From the NCBI GenBank assembly GCA_020639195.1, contig JACKHB010000006.1, forward strand, positions 62,001 through 126,000: a stretch of DNA of 64,000 nt, read 5' to 3'. A program made the position numbers and the translations under genes. Below are positions 16,415 to 25,614 of this stretch, in pieces. Numbering within the stretch: position 1 is the stretch's first letter; every line of letters begins with the position of its first letter. The notes under the pieces were generated by a model, which was not told the DNA's origin, searched no databases, and saw only the letters and a list, made by a program, of their open reading frames with translations. This DNA comes from Phycisphaeraceae bacterium (GTDB lineage: Bacteria; Planctomycetota; Phycisphaerae; Phycisphaerales; UBA1924).

Positions 16415-17410
16415 CTATCGCAGGTGCGATCGCTCCACGGCCTGTGCCCGGGCCACGATTGCCGCGTTCCACGAGCGTGGGAGTGGCAACCGACGCCGAG
16501 CGATGCGACCGAGCGCGAGCCAGAATCCATAGCGGCGCGCCGAGTGCCGGAATCGGTTGATTCGGTGCGCCATCGCCAATCCCAGTCTTCCCGCGGCTCC
16601 CGGCCGGCGATCGCCCGGCGGACTCTCCACGGCGTAGCCTCGAGCGAGCATTTCGACGGCACACCGCGATTGCACGTGCCGGATCTGGCGTGGCGACAGC
16701 CGACGTCTCCACTGCTCGACCAGCGAGGCGTCGAGGGGCTCGTACGTGCTGGTCTTGTGGAATTCAAGCATGGATGGATGGAATCTGGTTGCGACGAGCG
16801 AGCAGCAGTGGTCCAGCGCTCGATGGGGATCCCGAAGCAGGTCCTCGTAACGCAGATCGACGAACGAGCCGGGAGCGAGCCGGTCCCTCATGCGCTCGAA
16901 TCGAGCCTCCGACTCGAGCCAGTGGTCGCACCCGTGCCAGACCGTCCCCACCCATCCCATCTGCACGCATGATCGCGCGACATCTCGCGGATCTCTGACC
17001 ATGTGGATCAGCCGCGCCCCGGGCCACAGGTCCGGAATCCGGTCAAACCGCGTGTGCACGCAGAATCCGATGCGGCGCTTGTTGGTGCGTGCCGCGGCCT
17101 GGGCCACGAATGAGTGCACGAGCGCTGGATAGTCGGCGATCGATTGATCGATCGTGAACCCCTCGTCGCTGAAGGATCTATCCCCTCGGAGCCGCTGCCG
17201 GTAGAGATCGAGGTCGAGCCACCCGGAATCGCCCAGCCACTTGACCGACTCCTCGAACTCGGCGAACACATGGATGTCCGGATGGCTGTTGAGCATCAAG
17301 CGCAGCAGCGTCGTCCCCGATCGCATCGCGCCGACGATCACTAGCGGCGAATCGAGGCGAGTCGCTCCGTCGGACTCCACTGGCGCGGTTGTCGTGTGGC
17401 TTTGATTCAC
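16415..17410 (-). CDS. PAPS-dependent sulfotransferase
   Basis: A 331-residue P-loop sulfotransferase from a GTG start. The 5'-phosphosulfate loop is IVGAMRSGTTLLRLMLNSHP and the 3'-phosphate site is HMVRDPRDVARSCVQMGW. No signal peptide or membrane anchor is visible, so it probably acts in the cytosol. Its start overlaps the rmlD stop in a GTGA, so it is translationally coupled inside the dTDP-rhamnose operon. This suggests that it sulfates a rhamnose-containing lipid or polysaccharide precursor; substrate is inferred from context only. Confidence 0.85.
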   Translation of the reverse strand: MNQSHTTTAPVESDGATRLDSPLVIVGAMRSGTTLLRLMLNSHPDIHVFAEFEESVKWLGDSGWLDLDLYRQRLRGDRSFSDEGFTIDQSIADYPALVHSFVAQAAARTNKRRIGFCVHTRFDRIPDLWPGARLIHMVRDPRDVARSCVQMGWVGTVWHGCDHWLESEARFERMRDRLAPGSFVDLRYEDLLRDPHRALDHCCSLVATRFHPSMLEFHKTSTYEPLDASLVEQWRRRLSPRQIRHVQSRCAVEMLARGYAVESPPGDRRPGAAGRLGLAMAHRINRFRHSARRYGFWLALGRIARRRLPLPRSWNAAIVARAQAVERSHLR

Positions 17411-18288
17411 AGCGGCTCCAGCCGAGCCAGCACCGAGGCGAGATTCTGTGTCCAGTGCGGCATCGGGCCGATGAGCCTCTCGGTGTCGGCCAGATCAAGC
17501 ACGCTCCAGCGGGGCCGGGCGGCGGGACGGGGAAACTCGGACGACGTGCACGGTTGCACGTCGCACGCCAGTCCAAGCCGAGAGGCAATCTCCGTCGCGA
17601 ACTCAAACCACGTGCAATCCCCGGCGTCGGCGACGTGGAACACGCCCGCCGCCCGGGCATCAACGAGGGCCACGAGGCTTCGGGCCAGGTGTTCGGCACT
17701 CGTGGGTCGACCGCGCTGATCATGCACGACGCGGAGCGTGGGTCGATGGGCCGCCAGACTCGCGATCGTCCGGACGAAGTTCTTGCCCCAGGGCGCGTAG
17801 AGCCAACTGGTGCGGACGATCAGGTGGCGGCACCCCGACTCGCGAATGATCGCTTCGCCCTGGGCCTTGGTACGTCCGTACGCGTTGATCGGGGCGATCG
17901 GGTCTCCGGGAAGGTATGGCCTGCCGATCGAGGGATCGCCGTCAAAGACGTAATCGGTTGACACGTGCACCAGCAGGGCGTCACGCGCGCGAACCAGCCG
18001 ACACAGTTCGGCCAGTCCCTCTCCGCCGTTGACCGCTGAAGCCTCGCGCTCTTGCGACTCGGCGCCATCGACATCGGTCCACGCCGCGCAATTGAAGCAG
18101 ACCGCGCGCTCCGCGAGATCGAGGCCCGCGACGGAGGATGGGTCCGCGAGGTCGCACGAGGATCGGGCGTGCGCGGCGTGCTCCCGGCCTATCGACGCCA
18201 ACTCGTGGCACAGAGCGCGCCCGAGCATCCCCGAACCACCGAGTACGACGGTGGTCGCCCGCTCCCAGCCACTCCGCCGGGGGATCAT
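17407..18288 (-). CDS. rfbD: dTDP-4-dehydrorhamnose reductase
   Basis: A 293-residue short-chain dehydrogenase, last step of dTDP-rhamnose synthesis. VVLGGSGMLGRALCHEL is the nucleotide loop, NCAAWTDVDGAESQ, HVSTDYVFDGD, INAYGRTKAQGEAII (catalytic Tyr-x3-Lys) and IVRTSWLYAPWGKNFV follow. I chose the ATG at 18288 because it overlaps the rfbC stop in an ATGA; a GTG at 18306 also exists. Its own stop overlaps the sulfotransferase start. Confidence 0.93.
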   Translation of the reverse strand: MIPRRSGWERATTVVLGGSGMLGRALCHELASIGREHAAHARSSCDLADPSSVAGLDLAERAVCFNCAAWTDVDGAESQEREASAVNGGEGLAELCRLVRARDALLVHVSTDYVFDGDPSIGRPYLPGDPIAPINAYGRTKAQGEAIIRESGCRHLIVRTSWLYAPWGKNFVRTIASLAAHRPTLRVVHDQRGRPTSAEHLARSLVALVDARAAGVFHVADAGDCTWFEFATEIASRLGLACDVQPCTSSEFPRPAARPRWSVLDLADTERLIGPMPHWTQNLASVLARLEPL

Positions 18289-18791
18289 CGATGCTTCACC
18301 GCCCACGGGAAGCCGGAGAAGGCGTCGTGGGGGGCGCGCTCCTCATCGGGCGCCTCTGCGCTGTAGGCGTGTGTCACGTAGTAGAAGAGCCCCGCACTGG
18401 TCGGCCCGACTGTCGCGGCACCGTGCCACAGGGGTGGTGGGATCACAACGATGCCGGGTCGCTTCTCTCCCGTGACCAGCCACCAGGCGCTCGAGTCCTC
18501 CTGCCTGAAGACTCCAACCTTGATGTTGCCCGTGAGGCAGATCCAGAAGTCCGTCTGGCGTGCGTGCCGGTGCCAGGCCTTGACCACACCGGGGTATTGC
18601 ACCGAGAAGTTCACCTGCCCTTTCGGCGACATCACGCCGCGGAGCAGGTTCATAAGCGACCAGCCCCGATCGTCCGCGAACACGGATACCGGCACGAAAC
18701 GCGGCTGGCTGGCCTGGCGAGCTTCTTCGAAAGCCTCCTCCACGCTCCCGCCGAATGTCGGCACGCCGCTGGGGCTCGACGCGTCGTTCAT
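18285..18791 (-). CDS. rfbC: dTDP-4-dehydrorhamnose 3,5-epimerase-like cupin
   Basis: A 168-residue cupin in the RmlC position of the operon. It has FVPVSVFADDRGW, the core VVKAWHRHARQTDFWICLTG, and PPLWHGAATVGPTSAGLFYY. It differs from textbook RmlC, which has RGLHYQ and DVRxGSPTF; it is closer to the sugar-epimerase relatives that keep the cupin and the His of the WHRH block. ATGA overlaps join it to rfbA upstream and rfbD downstream, so a role in making dTDP-rhamnose is the simplest reading. A different deoxysugar product is possible. Confidence 0.75.
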   Translation of the reverse strand: MNDASSPSGVPTFGGSVEEAFEEARQASQPRFVPVSVFADDRGWSLMNLLRGVMSPKGQVNFSVQYPGVVKAWHRHARQTDFWICLTGNIKVGVFRQEDSSAWWLVTGEKRPGIVVIPPPLWHGAATVGPTSAGLFYYVTHAYSAEAPDEERAPHDAFSGFPWAVKHR

Positions 18792-19588
18792 CTGCAGCGC
18801 TCCCGGACAAGACGGGCCAGACTGTCGTCCAGCGGTTCGGAAGGCAAGTCGATGTGATTGGCTCCACTGGCCGCCACCAGCATCCCCGCTCTCATCAGGC
18901 TCTCGAACGTGCCCGCGTCGGTCCACCACCCGTGCAGGATCTCGTACGACAAGTCCCCTCGGCCCAGGTACGCGTTGTTGACGTCCGTGATTTCCAGTTC
19001 ACCCCGCCCGGAAGGCTGGAGCGTCTTGCAGATCGAGAAGACGTCGTTGTCGTAAAAGTAGATCCCCGTCACGGCGAATCGAGAGGGTGGCGCCGTGGGC
19101 TTCTCGAGGATTTCGAGAATCTTGCCCTTGGGCGGGTCGCCCTCGAATCTCGCCACGCCGAAGCGCTCGGGATCCGGAACCTCTTTGAGCAGGATCTTCG
19201 CTCCGGACCCTTGCGTGAAGAAATCACCGGCTGCCCTGCGGACGTTTCCCTGGATGATGTTGTCCCCGAGCACAACGCAGATCTTGCCCCCATCCGCAAA
19301 GTCCTCGGCGAGCTTGAGGGCATCGGCGATGCCCCCCTCTCCCTCCTGGTAGGCGTATTCGAGATGGCGGACTCCCAGGTCCTTTCCGTTCTTGAGCAGC
19401 TTCAGGAAATCGCCGGCGTGGTCGCCGCCGGTCACGATCAGCACGTCGCGAATGCCCGCGTTCACGAGCGAGGCAATGGGAAAGTGGATCATCGGACGGT
19501 CGTAGACCGGCAGCAGGTGTTTGTTGGTCACGAGGGTCAAAGGCCGAAGCCGGCTCCCGAGCCCTCCAGCCAGGATCACGCCTTTCAT
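18788..19588 (-). CDS. rfbA: Glucose-1-phosphate thymidylyltransferase
   Basis: A 266-residue nucleotidyltransferase, somewhat shorter than the usual 290. Motifs: KGVILAGGLGSRLRPLTLVT, KHLLPVYDRPMIHFPI, VVLGDNIIQGN with the metal-binding Asp, and ILEILEKPTAPPSRFAVTGI. It makes dTDP-glucose from dTTP and glucose 1-phosphate. A GGAGGAGG site precedes the ATG at 19588; the upstream open frame has no coding look. First gene of rfbA-rfbC-rfbD-sulfotransferase-rfbB. Confidence 0.93.
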   Translation of the reverse strand: MKGVILAGGLGSRLRPLTLVTNKHLLPVYDRPMIHFPIASLVNAGIRDVLIVTGGDHAGDFLKLLKNGKDLGVRHLEYAYQEGEGGIADALKLAEDFADGGKICVVLGDNIIQGNVRRAAGDFFTQGSGAKILLKEVPDPERFGVARFEGDPPKGKILEILEKPTAPPSRFAVTGIYFYDNDVFSICKTLQPSGRGELEITDVNNAYLGRGDLSYEILHGWWTDAGTFESLMRAGMLVAASGANHIDLPSEPLDDSLARLVRERCR

Positions 19589-19704
19589 GAAGCCTCCTCC
19601 CCAAGCCAAGGTCGCGTGCGTGGTTACGGGACTGTCCGGGCACATCGACACCCGAGCGGTTCATATCGGCAGAAGGGCCCCGCGATCGAAGCCCCGGAAA
19701 TCGC

Positions 19705-19732
19705 TTGACACTGCCGATTCCCCTGCCAGAAT
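19705..19732 (+). promoter_or_regulatory. Sigma-70-type promoter
   Basis: A perfect TTGACA at 19705-19710 is followed, after a 16-bp spacer, by CAGAAT at 19727-19732 (4 of 6 to TATAAT). It lies about 50 bp upstream of the PEP-CTERM-like gene, which has an AGGGGAAG ribosome site, so this gene has a conventional leader. Confidence 0.55.
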
Positions 19733-19782
19733 ATCAACAGGACGGATTCGCCGCCGGAGAGGGCGGCTGAGAGGGGAAGAAC

Positions 19783-20421
19783 ATGCGTGCAGCGTGCGTG
19801 CTTTGCGTGGCTGGTCTGATCGTGTCGGCGGCGGGTGCGGACACCGTCTCTGTGTCCTTCCACAACATCACCGGCAACGGCAATGAGGATCTGGCGGGCC
19901 AGCTGCGCGTGGACGTGTGCTCGGTCGTCGGCGATGCGACCAAAGCCGACTTCATCTTCACCAACAACGTCGGCATCACGTCGAGCATCAGCGAGATTTA
20001 CTTCGATAACGGTAACCCCGCCGGGCACGTTGCGTCGGGCGACATCGTCTCACAGATCGGAACGGAGTTCGAGTGGGGCGACGCGAGCCCGGGCGACCTT
20101 CCTGGCGGAAACGGTGTCGGCTTTGAGGTGACTCTCGGCCTCCTCGCCGACGCCCAGGGCAACCCCAGCAAGGGCATCAATCAGGCGTCCGATTCGCTGA
20201 CGATTCGGCTCATGATGCTGGACGGGGTGACCTTCGCCGATCTTTCCGACGCGCTGGGCAACGGCAGTTTGCGCATCGGTATGCACATTCGGTCGATCGG
20301 GCGGCGCGAGGGAAGCGACTCGTACGTCAACGACCCTGTCGGACCGGTGATTCCCCTGCCGAGTTCGGCGGGGCTTGCGCTGGCGGGCTGCGGGCTCGTC
20401 GGCCTGCGTCGGCGGCGCTGA
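19783..20421 (+). CDS. Secreted protein with PEP-CTERM-like sorting tail
   Basis: A 212-residue exported protein. The signal peptide is MRAACVLCVAGLIVSAAGAD, cleaved after AGA or similar. The body is beta-rich (DTVSVSFHNITGNGNEDLAG) with no known catalytic motif. The C-terminus VIPLPSSAGLALAGCGLVGL followed by RRRR is a short proline motif, a hydrophobic helix and a basic end, as in PEP-CTERM and related planctomycete sorting signals. It should be anchored or processed at the outer surface. It stands alone, with its own promoter and terminator. Confidence 0.75.
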   Translation: MRAACVLCVAGLIVSAAGADTVSVSFHNITGNGNEDLAGQLRVDVCSVVGDATKADFIFTNNVGITSSISEIYFDNGNPAGHVASGDIVSQIGTEFEWGDASPGDLPGGNGVGFEVTLGLLADAQGNPSKGINQASDSLTIRLMMLDGVTFADLSDALGNGSLRIGMHIRSIGRREGSDSYVNDPVGPVIPLPSSAGLALAGCGLVGLRRRR

Positions 20422-20444
20422 AGTTCCAAGGAGATGATTCCCCG

Positions 20445-20477
20445 GTGGGCACGACCAGACACGTCGTGCCCACTTTT
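20445..20477 (+). terminator. Rho-independent terminator
   Basis: An 11-bp perfect stem, GTGGGCACGAC at 20445-20455 and GTCGTGCCCAC at 20463-20473, with a 7-nt loop and TTTT right after. It lies 23 bp past the stop of the PEP-CTERM-like gene. It could also slow transcription from the convergent peptidase gene, but the T run serves the plus strand. Confidence 0.85.
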
Positions 20478-20499
20478 CTTGGCGGGCTCAGGCGACGCC

Positions 20500-23400
20500 T
20501 CAGCCGCCCACCAACGGTTCGTCCGCCGTCTCGACATGCGGCGTGTCGGCTTCTGACCCGCTGGAGTCGAGAGCTGGCTCGATCATCGGGTGGTCCCCGG
20601 GCCTCATCGTTCGGCGGATGAACTCGTACTGCAGACGAGTGAACTGGCGCTGTCCGATGCCGTGGCGCGAGCCCGGATAGACGGCCATCTCGAAGAGCTT
20701 GCCGGCGCTCTGGAGCGCGCCAGCCAGGCGCATCGTGTTCATCGGGTGCACGTTGTCGTCGATCGCACCATGAACGAGCAGCAGTTGGCCATGCAGGTCC
20801 TTGGCCGCGGCGACCACGCTTGTCTTCTCGTACCCCTCCGGGTTTTCCTGGGGCGTGTCCATGTACCGCTCGGTGTAGATCGAGTCGTAGTCGCGCCAAT
20901 CGGTGACCGAGCCGCCGGCGATTCCGGCGGAGAACTTCGTGCTGTGGGTCAGGGCGAAGCTGGTCATGAATCCGCCGTAGCTGTATCCGTTGAGACCGAT
21001 GCGCTCCGGATCCGCCCAGGGGAAGGCGTTGCAGAGCCATCCGACCGCTTGCTCAAGGTCTGAGAGCTCCCGCACGCCGAGTTGTCGATATGCGGTCCAG
21101 GCGCTCTTGGCCCCCTTGCCGCTCGCCGGGTAGGGGTCCACGCGGAACACCACCACTCCAGCCTCCGCGAGCACCTGCTCCCAGATGCGCCCCCCCTGCC
21201 ACGAGTCGCGGACCGTGGGAGCGTGCGGGCCCGCGTAGGTGGTGAGCCAAACCGGGTACCGGCGGGACGCGTCGAAGTCAGGGGGGAACACCAGCACGCC
21301 CTCGAGGTCCACGCCCTCATGGGTCGGCACGCGCACCATGTCGATGCGTCCAAGGTCGAACTCCTCCCGCTCGTACACGGGGTTGGTGTCGATCCACCGA
21401 ATCGCCGCGCCCGTTTCGGCATTGCGCAGTGCGACCCGGGTCGGAGTCGCATGATCCGACCACGTGTCGACAAAGAGCGTTCCCGCTGCATTCATCGAGA
21501 TGCGATGATCGCCCGTCTCCTTCGTCAGTCGGGTCAGCCCGGCGCCATCCAGCCCGATGCGATACAGGTTCTCGCCTACCGAGCCATCGACCGTGCCTGT
21601 GAAGAACAGTTCGTTGTGATCCTCGTCGAGACGGACGATCGACCGGACCTCGAACTCGCCCGACGTGACCTGCGATTGGAGTGATCCGTCCTTGGCAAAG
21701 CGGTACAGGTGCTTCCAACCGTCGCGCTCGCTGAACATGACGAACGAGCCATCTCTCAAGTAGATGGGATCGCCCGATGGCTCCACCCACGCGTCCGTCC
21801 GATCGCGCAGCAGTCGGGTCGGTCTGCCTCCCCTCGTGCTCACTCGCAGGACGTCCATCCACGTCTGCACACGATTCTGAACGTACAACAAGACGTCCGA
21901 GGAGTCCGGCTCCCAGGCCACGTGGGCGATCAGGTACTGTCCGTGGTCGTAACCCGAAAGATCGACGCGTCGCGGCGTCCCTCCCATGCGCGAGACGATG
22001 TACGCCTCCACGTGGGGATTCCGTTCTCCCGGACGCGCGTAGTGGTCGACCTCAACCCGAAGCGAGCGGTCAGAATCGTCCACGATCGTGTATCGCGGCA
22101 CACCGTCTGAATTCGTCTCGAGGTAGACGATCGACTGACCATCTGGACTCCACCAGTACGCCTTCCAATCGCGCCCGAAGACTTCCTCGAAGTACAGCCA
22201 GCTGGCCTTTCCCTTCCGCAGCGCGTCGGTGCCTCCCATGGTGAGCGCGCGGGGTGTCCGGGTCTCGATGTCCACCACCCAAAGGTTGTTGTCCTGCACA
22301 TACGCCACGAATTGTCCGTCCGGGCTGAGGGAGTACTCCTCTTCCTCCTCAGGGGAACTCGTCAGGCGCACGCACGACTCGTACGTGGGGTCGAGGTAGT
22401 ACAGGTCGTTGGCGTGGCTGAACACACTTCCGTGGTCGCCCGAGCGCGGCCGACTGAATCGCCTGGCGATGCCTCTCGCGGCATCCTCATCGATCGAAGG
22501 CAGCGCGGAGAGCACCGATTCAAGCCCGCGCTCGCTCGCGATCTCTTCGACCATCCGGCCTGAGGCCGCGTGGACCTTCCACCACGCGCCGTCCTTGTTC
22601 TGGAGCAGGTGCTCGTCATCGATCCACGCGAGGCCTCCCACCGGCGAGCCGTTGAGGTTGATTCGATCTCCCTCGTACGCCTCCTCGAAGGTGATGCGTT
22701 TGCCCGATTCCAGGTCCTCGGGCAATGCTCTCGCGCTCCGTCGGGTCAGCGGCGTCGGCCCACCCAGCCGCACGACCGCGAATTCGCTTCCGACTTCGAG
22801 CCCGCCGGGAAACAGCCCCCAGGCCGCGAATCCATCTGTCGCCTGTGGCTCGAGCAGATACCCCGCGAGCCCGCCCAACGGCTGCTCGCTTCGCACCAGA
22901 TAGTCGCCCGCCCGGACTCTGACCGTCCGGTCGACGGCCGTCGCTTCGATCCGCTCATATCGGCGATGCCCTTCGAACTCACGGGGGCCCGATTCGAATC
23001 CTTCGACGCGGTACACCTCGCCACCGACCTCTGCGTCTTCTCGAATCTCCTCGACCCGAATCCCGTGCCACTGGAGCCGCTGAGCGATGGTGTTCAGCTC
23101 CCGTGGGACGATGTACCCCCACGCTCTCTTCACCGACAGCGTCGGTCGGAAGTCGTTGACCAGTTCGACATTCCAGTCCCGCTCCGCCCCGGGTGGCACA
23201 CGATTGCCATCCTGGTCGTACTCCTCGAATCCCAGCGCGGTGACCTGGTCCTTGAACGCGACGGCTTCCACGCGCAGCGCAAGGCTCGCCGTATCGCCCC
23301 CCCTCTGACCCGCCTCGATCTCGCGTCGATCCGCCGCCGCGATGAGGTCGCGTATCTCCTTGGCGTGAGTCGCGCTGTATCGCAACGTCTCGCGGCAGAA

Positions 23401-24345
23401 CGCCAGCGTTCCCGTCACCCGGTCCTCGAAAGAGGCGTATGCATAGGCCTCGCTCAGCAGGCTGAGTCGGTTTCGCATCCCGCGGTAGGCCACGCCGTAT
23501 CGGGGCTCGGCTGGATAGGTCGTCCACAGCGTGTGTTTGGCTTCGAAGTTGCCGTACCAGAACGCGCTCTGACCGGTCGACTCTTCGAACGCTGCATCAA
23601 TCGCCGGCAGCATCGTGTCCCGAACGTACGAGACGACTCCATGGTCGCCGGCGGGGTGTTTCGGTCCCTGGTATGTGACCAGATAGCGATGATGCGAGCC
23701 GTTGGTCGTGTGGGTATCCACGACGACCGCAGGATCCCACCGATTCATGAATCGCACGAGCGCCCTGGTCTCGGGCGCGTCCATCTTGACCCAGTCCCGA
23801 TTCAGGTCGAATCCGGCCGCATTGCCGCGCTGCCCCATCTCCATCGGACCGTTCTGCCCGGGCCGATTGTCTGGCGAGAATCGCTCGTTGCCGTCCGCGT
23901 TGTAGATGGGGACGAGGCAGACAATCAGATCCTTGAGCAAAGGCTGATCGCCGGGCGCGGTCAACTCGCGCGCCAGCATCTGCAGCGCCTCCTTGCCGCA
24001 CACTTCGCCGGCGTGGATGTTGCCGAAGAGCAGGATCACCAGCTTCTTCGACCTGGCCGCCTCTTCGGGCGATGCGACAGGTGGATCGGCTATCACCATG
24101 AGAGGGATCTCGCGCCCCTCGACGGTCCTGCCAATCGACGAGAGAACGGCGCGATCGCTGTTCGCTTCGATCGCCCTCAAGAACCCCATGACCTGCTCGT
24201 ACGTCCCCGTCCGCTCAAACGCCGAGGCCTCCGCCACCGTCTGCGGCGGCTCACCATGGGGCGCGCGACTGCCGTCCGCCGGGGCCGTTTGGGCGATCAC
24301 GCAGGACACAGGCAGCAACGCGAAGCACAACAGACGTCGCACCAT
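20500..24345 (-). CDS. Secreted M14 carboxypeptidase - S9 (DPP IV) peptidase fusion
   Basis: A 1281-residue exported protein with two peptidase modules. A signal peptide (residues 1-22, ending VIAQTAPA) is followed by an M14 zinc carboxypeptidase module (about 45-340): zinc ligands His111 and Glu114 in IHAGEVCGKE and His212 in VDTHTTNGSHH, plus FDLNRDW with Asn182-Arg183 and a candidate catalytic Glu299 in LLSEAYAY. After a linker and a beta-propeller with DPP IV-like blades, the C-terminal alpha/beta hydrolase has GLNGYSYGGFMT (Ser1122), HGAIDDNVHP (Asp1196/1197) and SRHG (His1228). Both active sites look intact. A GGAG site precedes the ATG. Expected role: extracellular or periplasmic peptide digestion from both ends. 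Confidence 0.85.
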   Translation of the reverse strand: MVRRLLCFALLPVSCVIAQTAPADGSRAPHGEPPQTVAEASAFERTGTYEQVMGFLRAIEANSDRAVLSSIGRTVEGREIPLMVIADPPVASPEEAARSKKLVILLFGNIHAGEVCGKEALQMLARELTAPGDQPLLKDLIVCLVPIYNADGNERFSPDNRPGQNGPMEMGQRGNAAGFDLNRDWVKMDAPETRALVRFMNRWDPAVVVDTHTTNGSHHRYLVTYQGPKHPAGDHGVVSYVRDTMLPAIDAAFEESTGQSAFWYGNFEAKHTLWTTYPAEPRYGVAYRGMRNRLSLLSEAYAYASFEDRVTGTLAFCRETLRYSATHAKEIRDLIAAADRREIEAGQRGGDTASLALRVEAVAFKDQVTALGFEEYDQDGNRVPPGAERDWNVELVNDFRPTLSVKRAWGYIVPRELNTIAQRLQWHGIRVEEIREDAEVGGEVYRVEGFESGPREFEGHRRYERIEATAVDRTVRVRAGDYLVRSEQPLGGLAGYLLEPQATDGFAAWGLFPGGLEVGSEFAVVRLGGPTPLTRRSARALPEDLESGKRITFEEAYEGDRINLNGSPVGGLAWIDDEHLLQNKDGAWWKVHAASGRMVEEIASERGLESVLSALPSIDEDAARGIARRFSRPRSGDHGSVFSHANDLYYLDPTYESCVRLTSSPEEEEEYSLSPDGQFVAYVQDNNLWVVDIETRTPRALTMGGTDALRKGKASWLYFEEVFGRDWKAYWWSPDGQSIVYLETNSDGVPRYTIVDDSDRSLRVEVDHYARPGERNPHVEAYIVSRMGGTPRRVDLSGYDHGQYLIAHVAWEPDSSDVLLYVQNRVQTWMDVLRVSTRGGRPTRLLRDRTDAWVEPSGDPIYLRDGSFVMFSERDGWKHLYRFAKDGSLQSQVTSGEFEVRSIVRLDEDHNELFFTGTVDGSVGENLYRIGLDGAGLTRLTKETGDHRISMNAAGTLFVDTWSDHATPTRVALRNAETGAAIRWIDTNPVYEREEFDLGRIDMVRVPTHEGVDLEGVLVFPPDFDASRRYPVWLTTYAGPHAPTVRDSWQGGRIWEQVLAEAGVVVFRVDPYPASGKGAKSAWTAYRQLGVRELSDLEQAVGWLCNAFPWADPERIGLNGYSYGGFMTSFALTHSTKFSAGIAGGSVTDWRDYDSIYTERYMDTPQENPEGYEKTSVVAAAKDLHGQLLLVHGAIDDNVHPMNTMRLAGALQSAGKLFEMAVYPGSRHGIGQRQFTRLQYEFIRRTMRPGDHPMIEPALDSSGSEADTPHVETADEPLVGG

Positions 24346-24471
24346 GATCTCGCTCCAACCAAGTTCTCGGACCCATCCGGCTGCTTCTCTCGAAGGGGAG
24401 GCGGTCCGCCCCCGGTTGTATCGGGAACGCCTGCCCCACGCAATGGTCGCAGTCGCCCCCGAATCGCTCGA

Positions 24472-25566
24472 TCACGACGGGAATCGAGCCTCACCACCCA
24501 GCGCCGGTTCGACGGCGGCGGGCCGCGAGGCGTACCACAAGGCCGTGGAGGCGAGGTCGTCTTCCAGCGGCTGGTACCGACCATCCGGCCACCATCCGAG
24601 CGCCTGGACCGTGACCCGCAGCGCCCTGGAGAACCGAATCGGGTCCGGCACATGCCAGCGGTACAGTCCATGAACGGGCGGGCGCGGGCCCAACCGAGTG
24701 TCGGGGTCGCACAGCGCCTGGGGATACCCGAGAAAGGCGGTTGAGTACGTCGTCGGCCTCATCGAACGCTCGGGCTCGGTCACGAAGCCCCACGCCCCGC
24801 CGAAGTAGTCCTCGGTCCCCGTGCCACAGATGGTCGGCCCGTTGGCGGAGTCATCGTCGATGAAGAACTTGACCTCTCCTTCGCCCCACCAGCCCGAGGA
24901 TCGCTGCCCCCACACGAGATAGGTGCCGACGTAGTGGCCCGGCCCCGCCGCGCGCTCGAGGACCACGTGCTCCGGACGCTCGCGCGTCGCCCGCGCTCGC
25001 CGCCAGCACGCGTGCAGGTACGCCTCGCCCTCGTGGAGGTCCCGCTCCTCGTAGGACACCTGGAAGAACAGTTCCGGCACGGCCTCGTGCCCGTCGTTGA
25101 CCACCTCGACTCGCGCGCGCCCGCGGAACGCCAGCGGCCAGTAGCTGTTCAGGCCGCCCGACGGGTTCACGCACACCGGCAACGAGTTCACGAGTGCCCG
25201 GCCATCCACCCCGTTGGCGAAGAAGTCACCCAACGGAACATCGATCGATGGCGCGGCAGAGTCGTCGTACGTGACTCGCAGGGTCAGCGCCCGGTGAAAT
25301 CGGTGGTGCACCGTCATCCAGACGTGCGTGATGGCCGCGGGCCCCGCGATGTCCGCGATGGTCGTGACAGACCCTGGCGCGAGATTCCTGAGACACGGAC
25401 GCACCTTCCAGCCCACGCCGAGATCCCTCGATGCGGGCGTGCAATGAGCATCGGACCCGGGGGCCGCCCTCGCTCCCGCGCCCGGGGCTCCCGTCGGGTT
25501 CTCCGCGCTGATCGAGCGGGTCCTGCCTGTTGTGATCCGCCCGATCGAGGACAGGTCGAAGGCCAT
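24472..25566 (-). CDS. DUF2961 glycoside hydrolase (GH172-like)
   Basis: A 364-residue protein of the DUF2961 family, now partly classed as GH172 (enzymes on difructose anhydride and arabinofuranosides). It shows the family block VKFFIDDDSANGPTICGTGT followed by EDYFGGAWGF, and upstream DVPLGDFFANGVDG and ITHVWMTVHHRFHR. No signal peptide is seen, so it is probably cytoplasmic. It follows the GH2 gene by 48 bp on the same strand and is divergent from a sugar ABC transporter, so it likely acts on an imported oligosaccharide. Substrate unknown. Confidence 0.8.
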   Translation of the reverse strand: MAFDLSSIGRITTGRTRSISAENPTGAPGAGARAAPGSDAHCTPASRDLGVGWKVRPCLRNLAPGSVTTIADIAGPAAITHVWMTVHHRFHRALTLRVTYDDSAAPSIDVPLGDFFANGVDGRALVNSLPVCVNPSGGLNSYWPLAFRGRARVEVVNDGHEAVPELFFQVSYEERDLHEGEAYLHACWRRARATRERPEHVVLERAAGPGHYVGTYLVWGQRSSGWWGEGEVKFFIDDDSANGPTICGTGTEDYFGGAWGFVTEPERSMRPTTYSTAFLGYPQALCDPDTRLGPRPPVHGLYRWHVPDPIRFSRALRVTVQALGWWPDGRYQPLEDDLASTALWYASRPAAVEPALGGEARFPS

Positions 25567-25614
25567 GTGGCGTGCTCCCGTATTCCCGCGTCGCGGATTG
25601 ATCCTAACCCCGGG

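Noticed and set aside
24380..24420. Terminator-like hairpin before the DUF2961 gene's 3' end
   Set aside because: The stem leaves a 1-nt loop and has no T run.
22570..24744. 724-residue plus-strand open frame opposite the M14-S9 gene
   Set aside because: Antisense to a clear two-domain peptidase; contains no recognisable motif.
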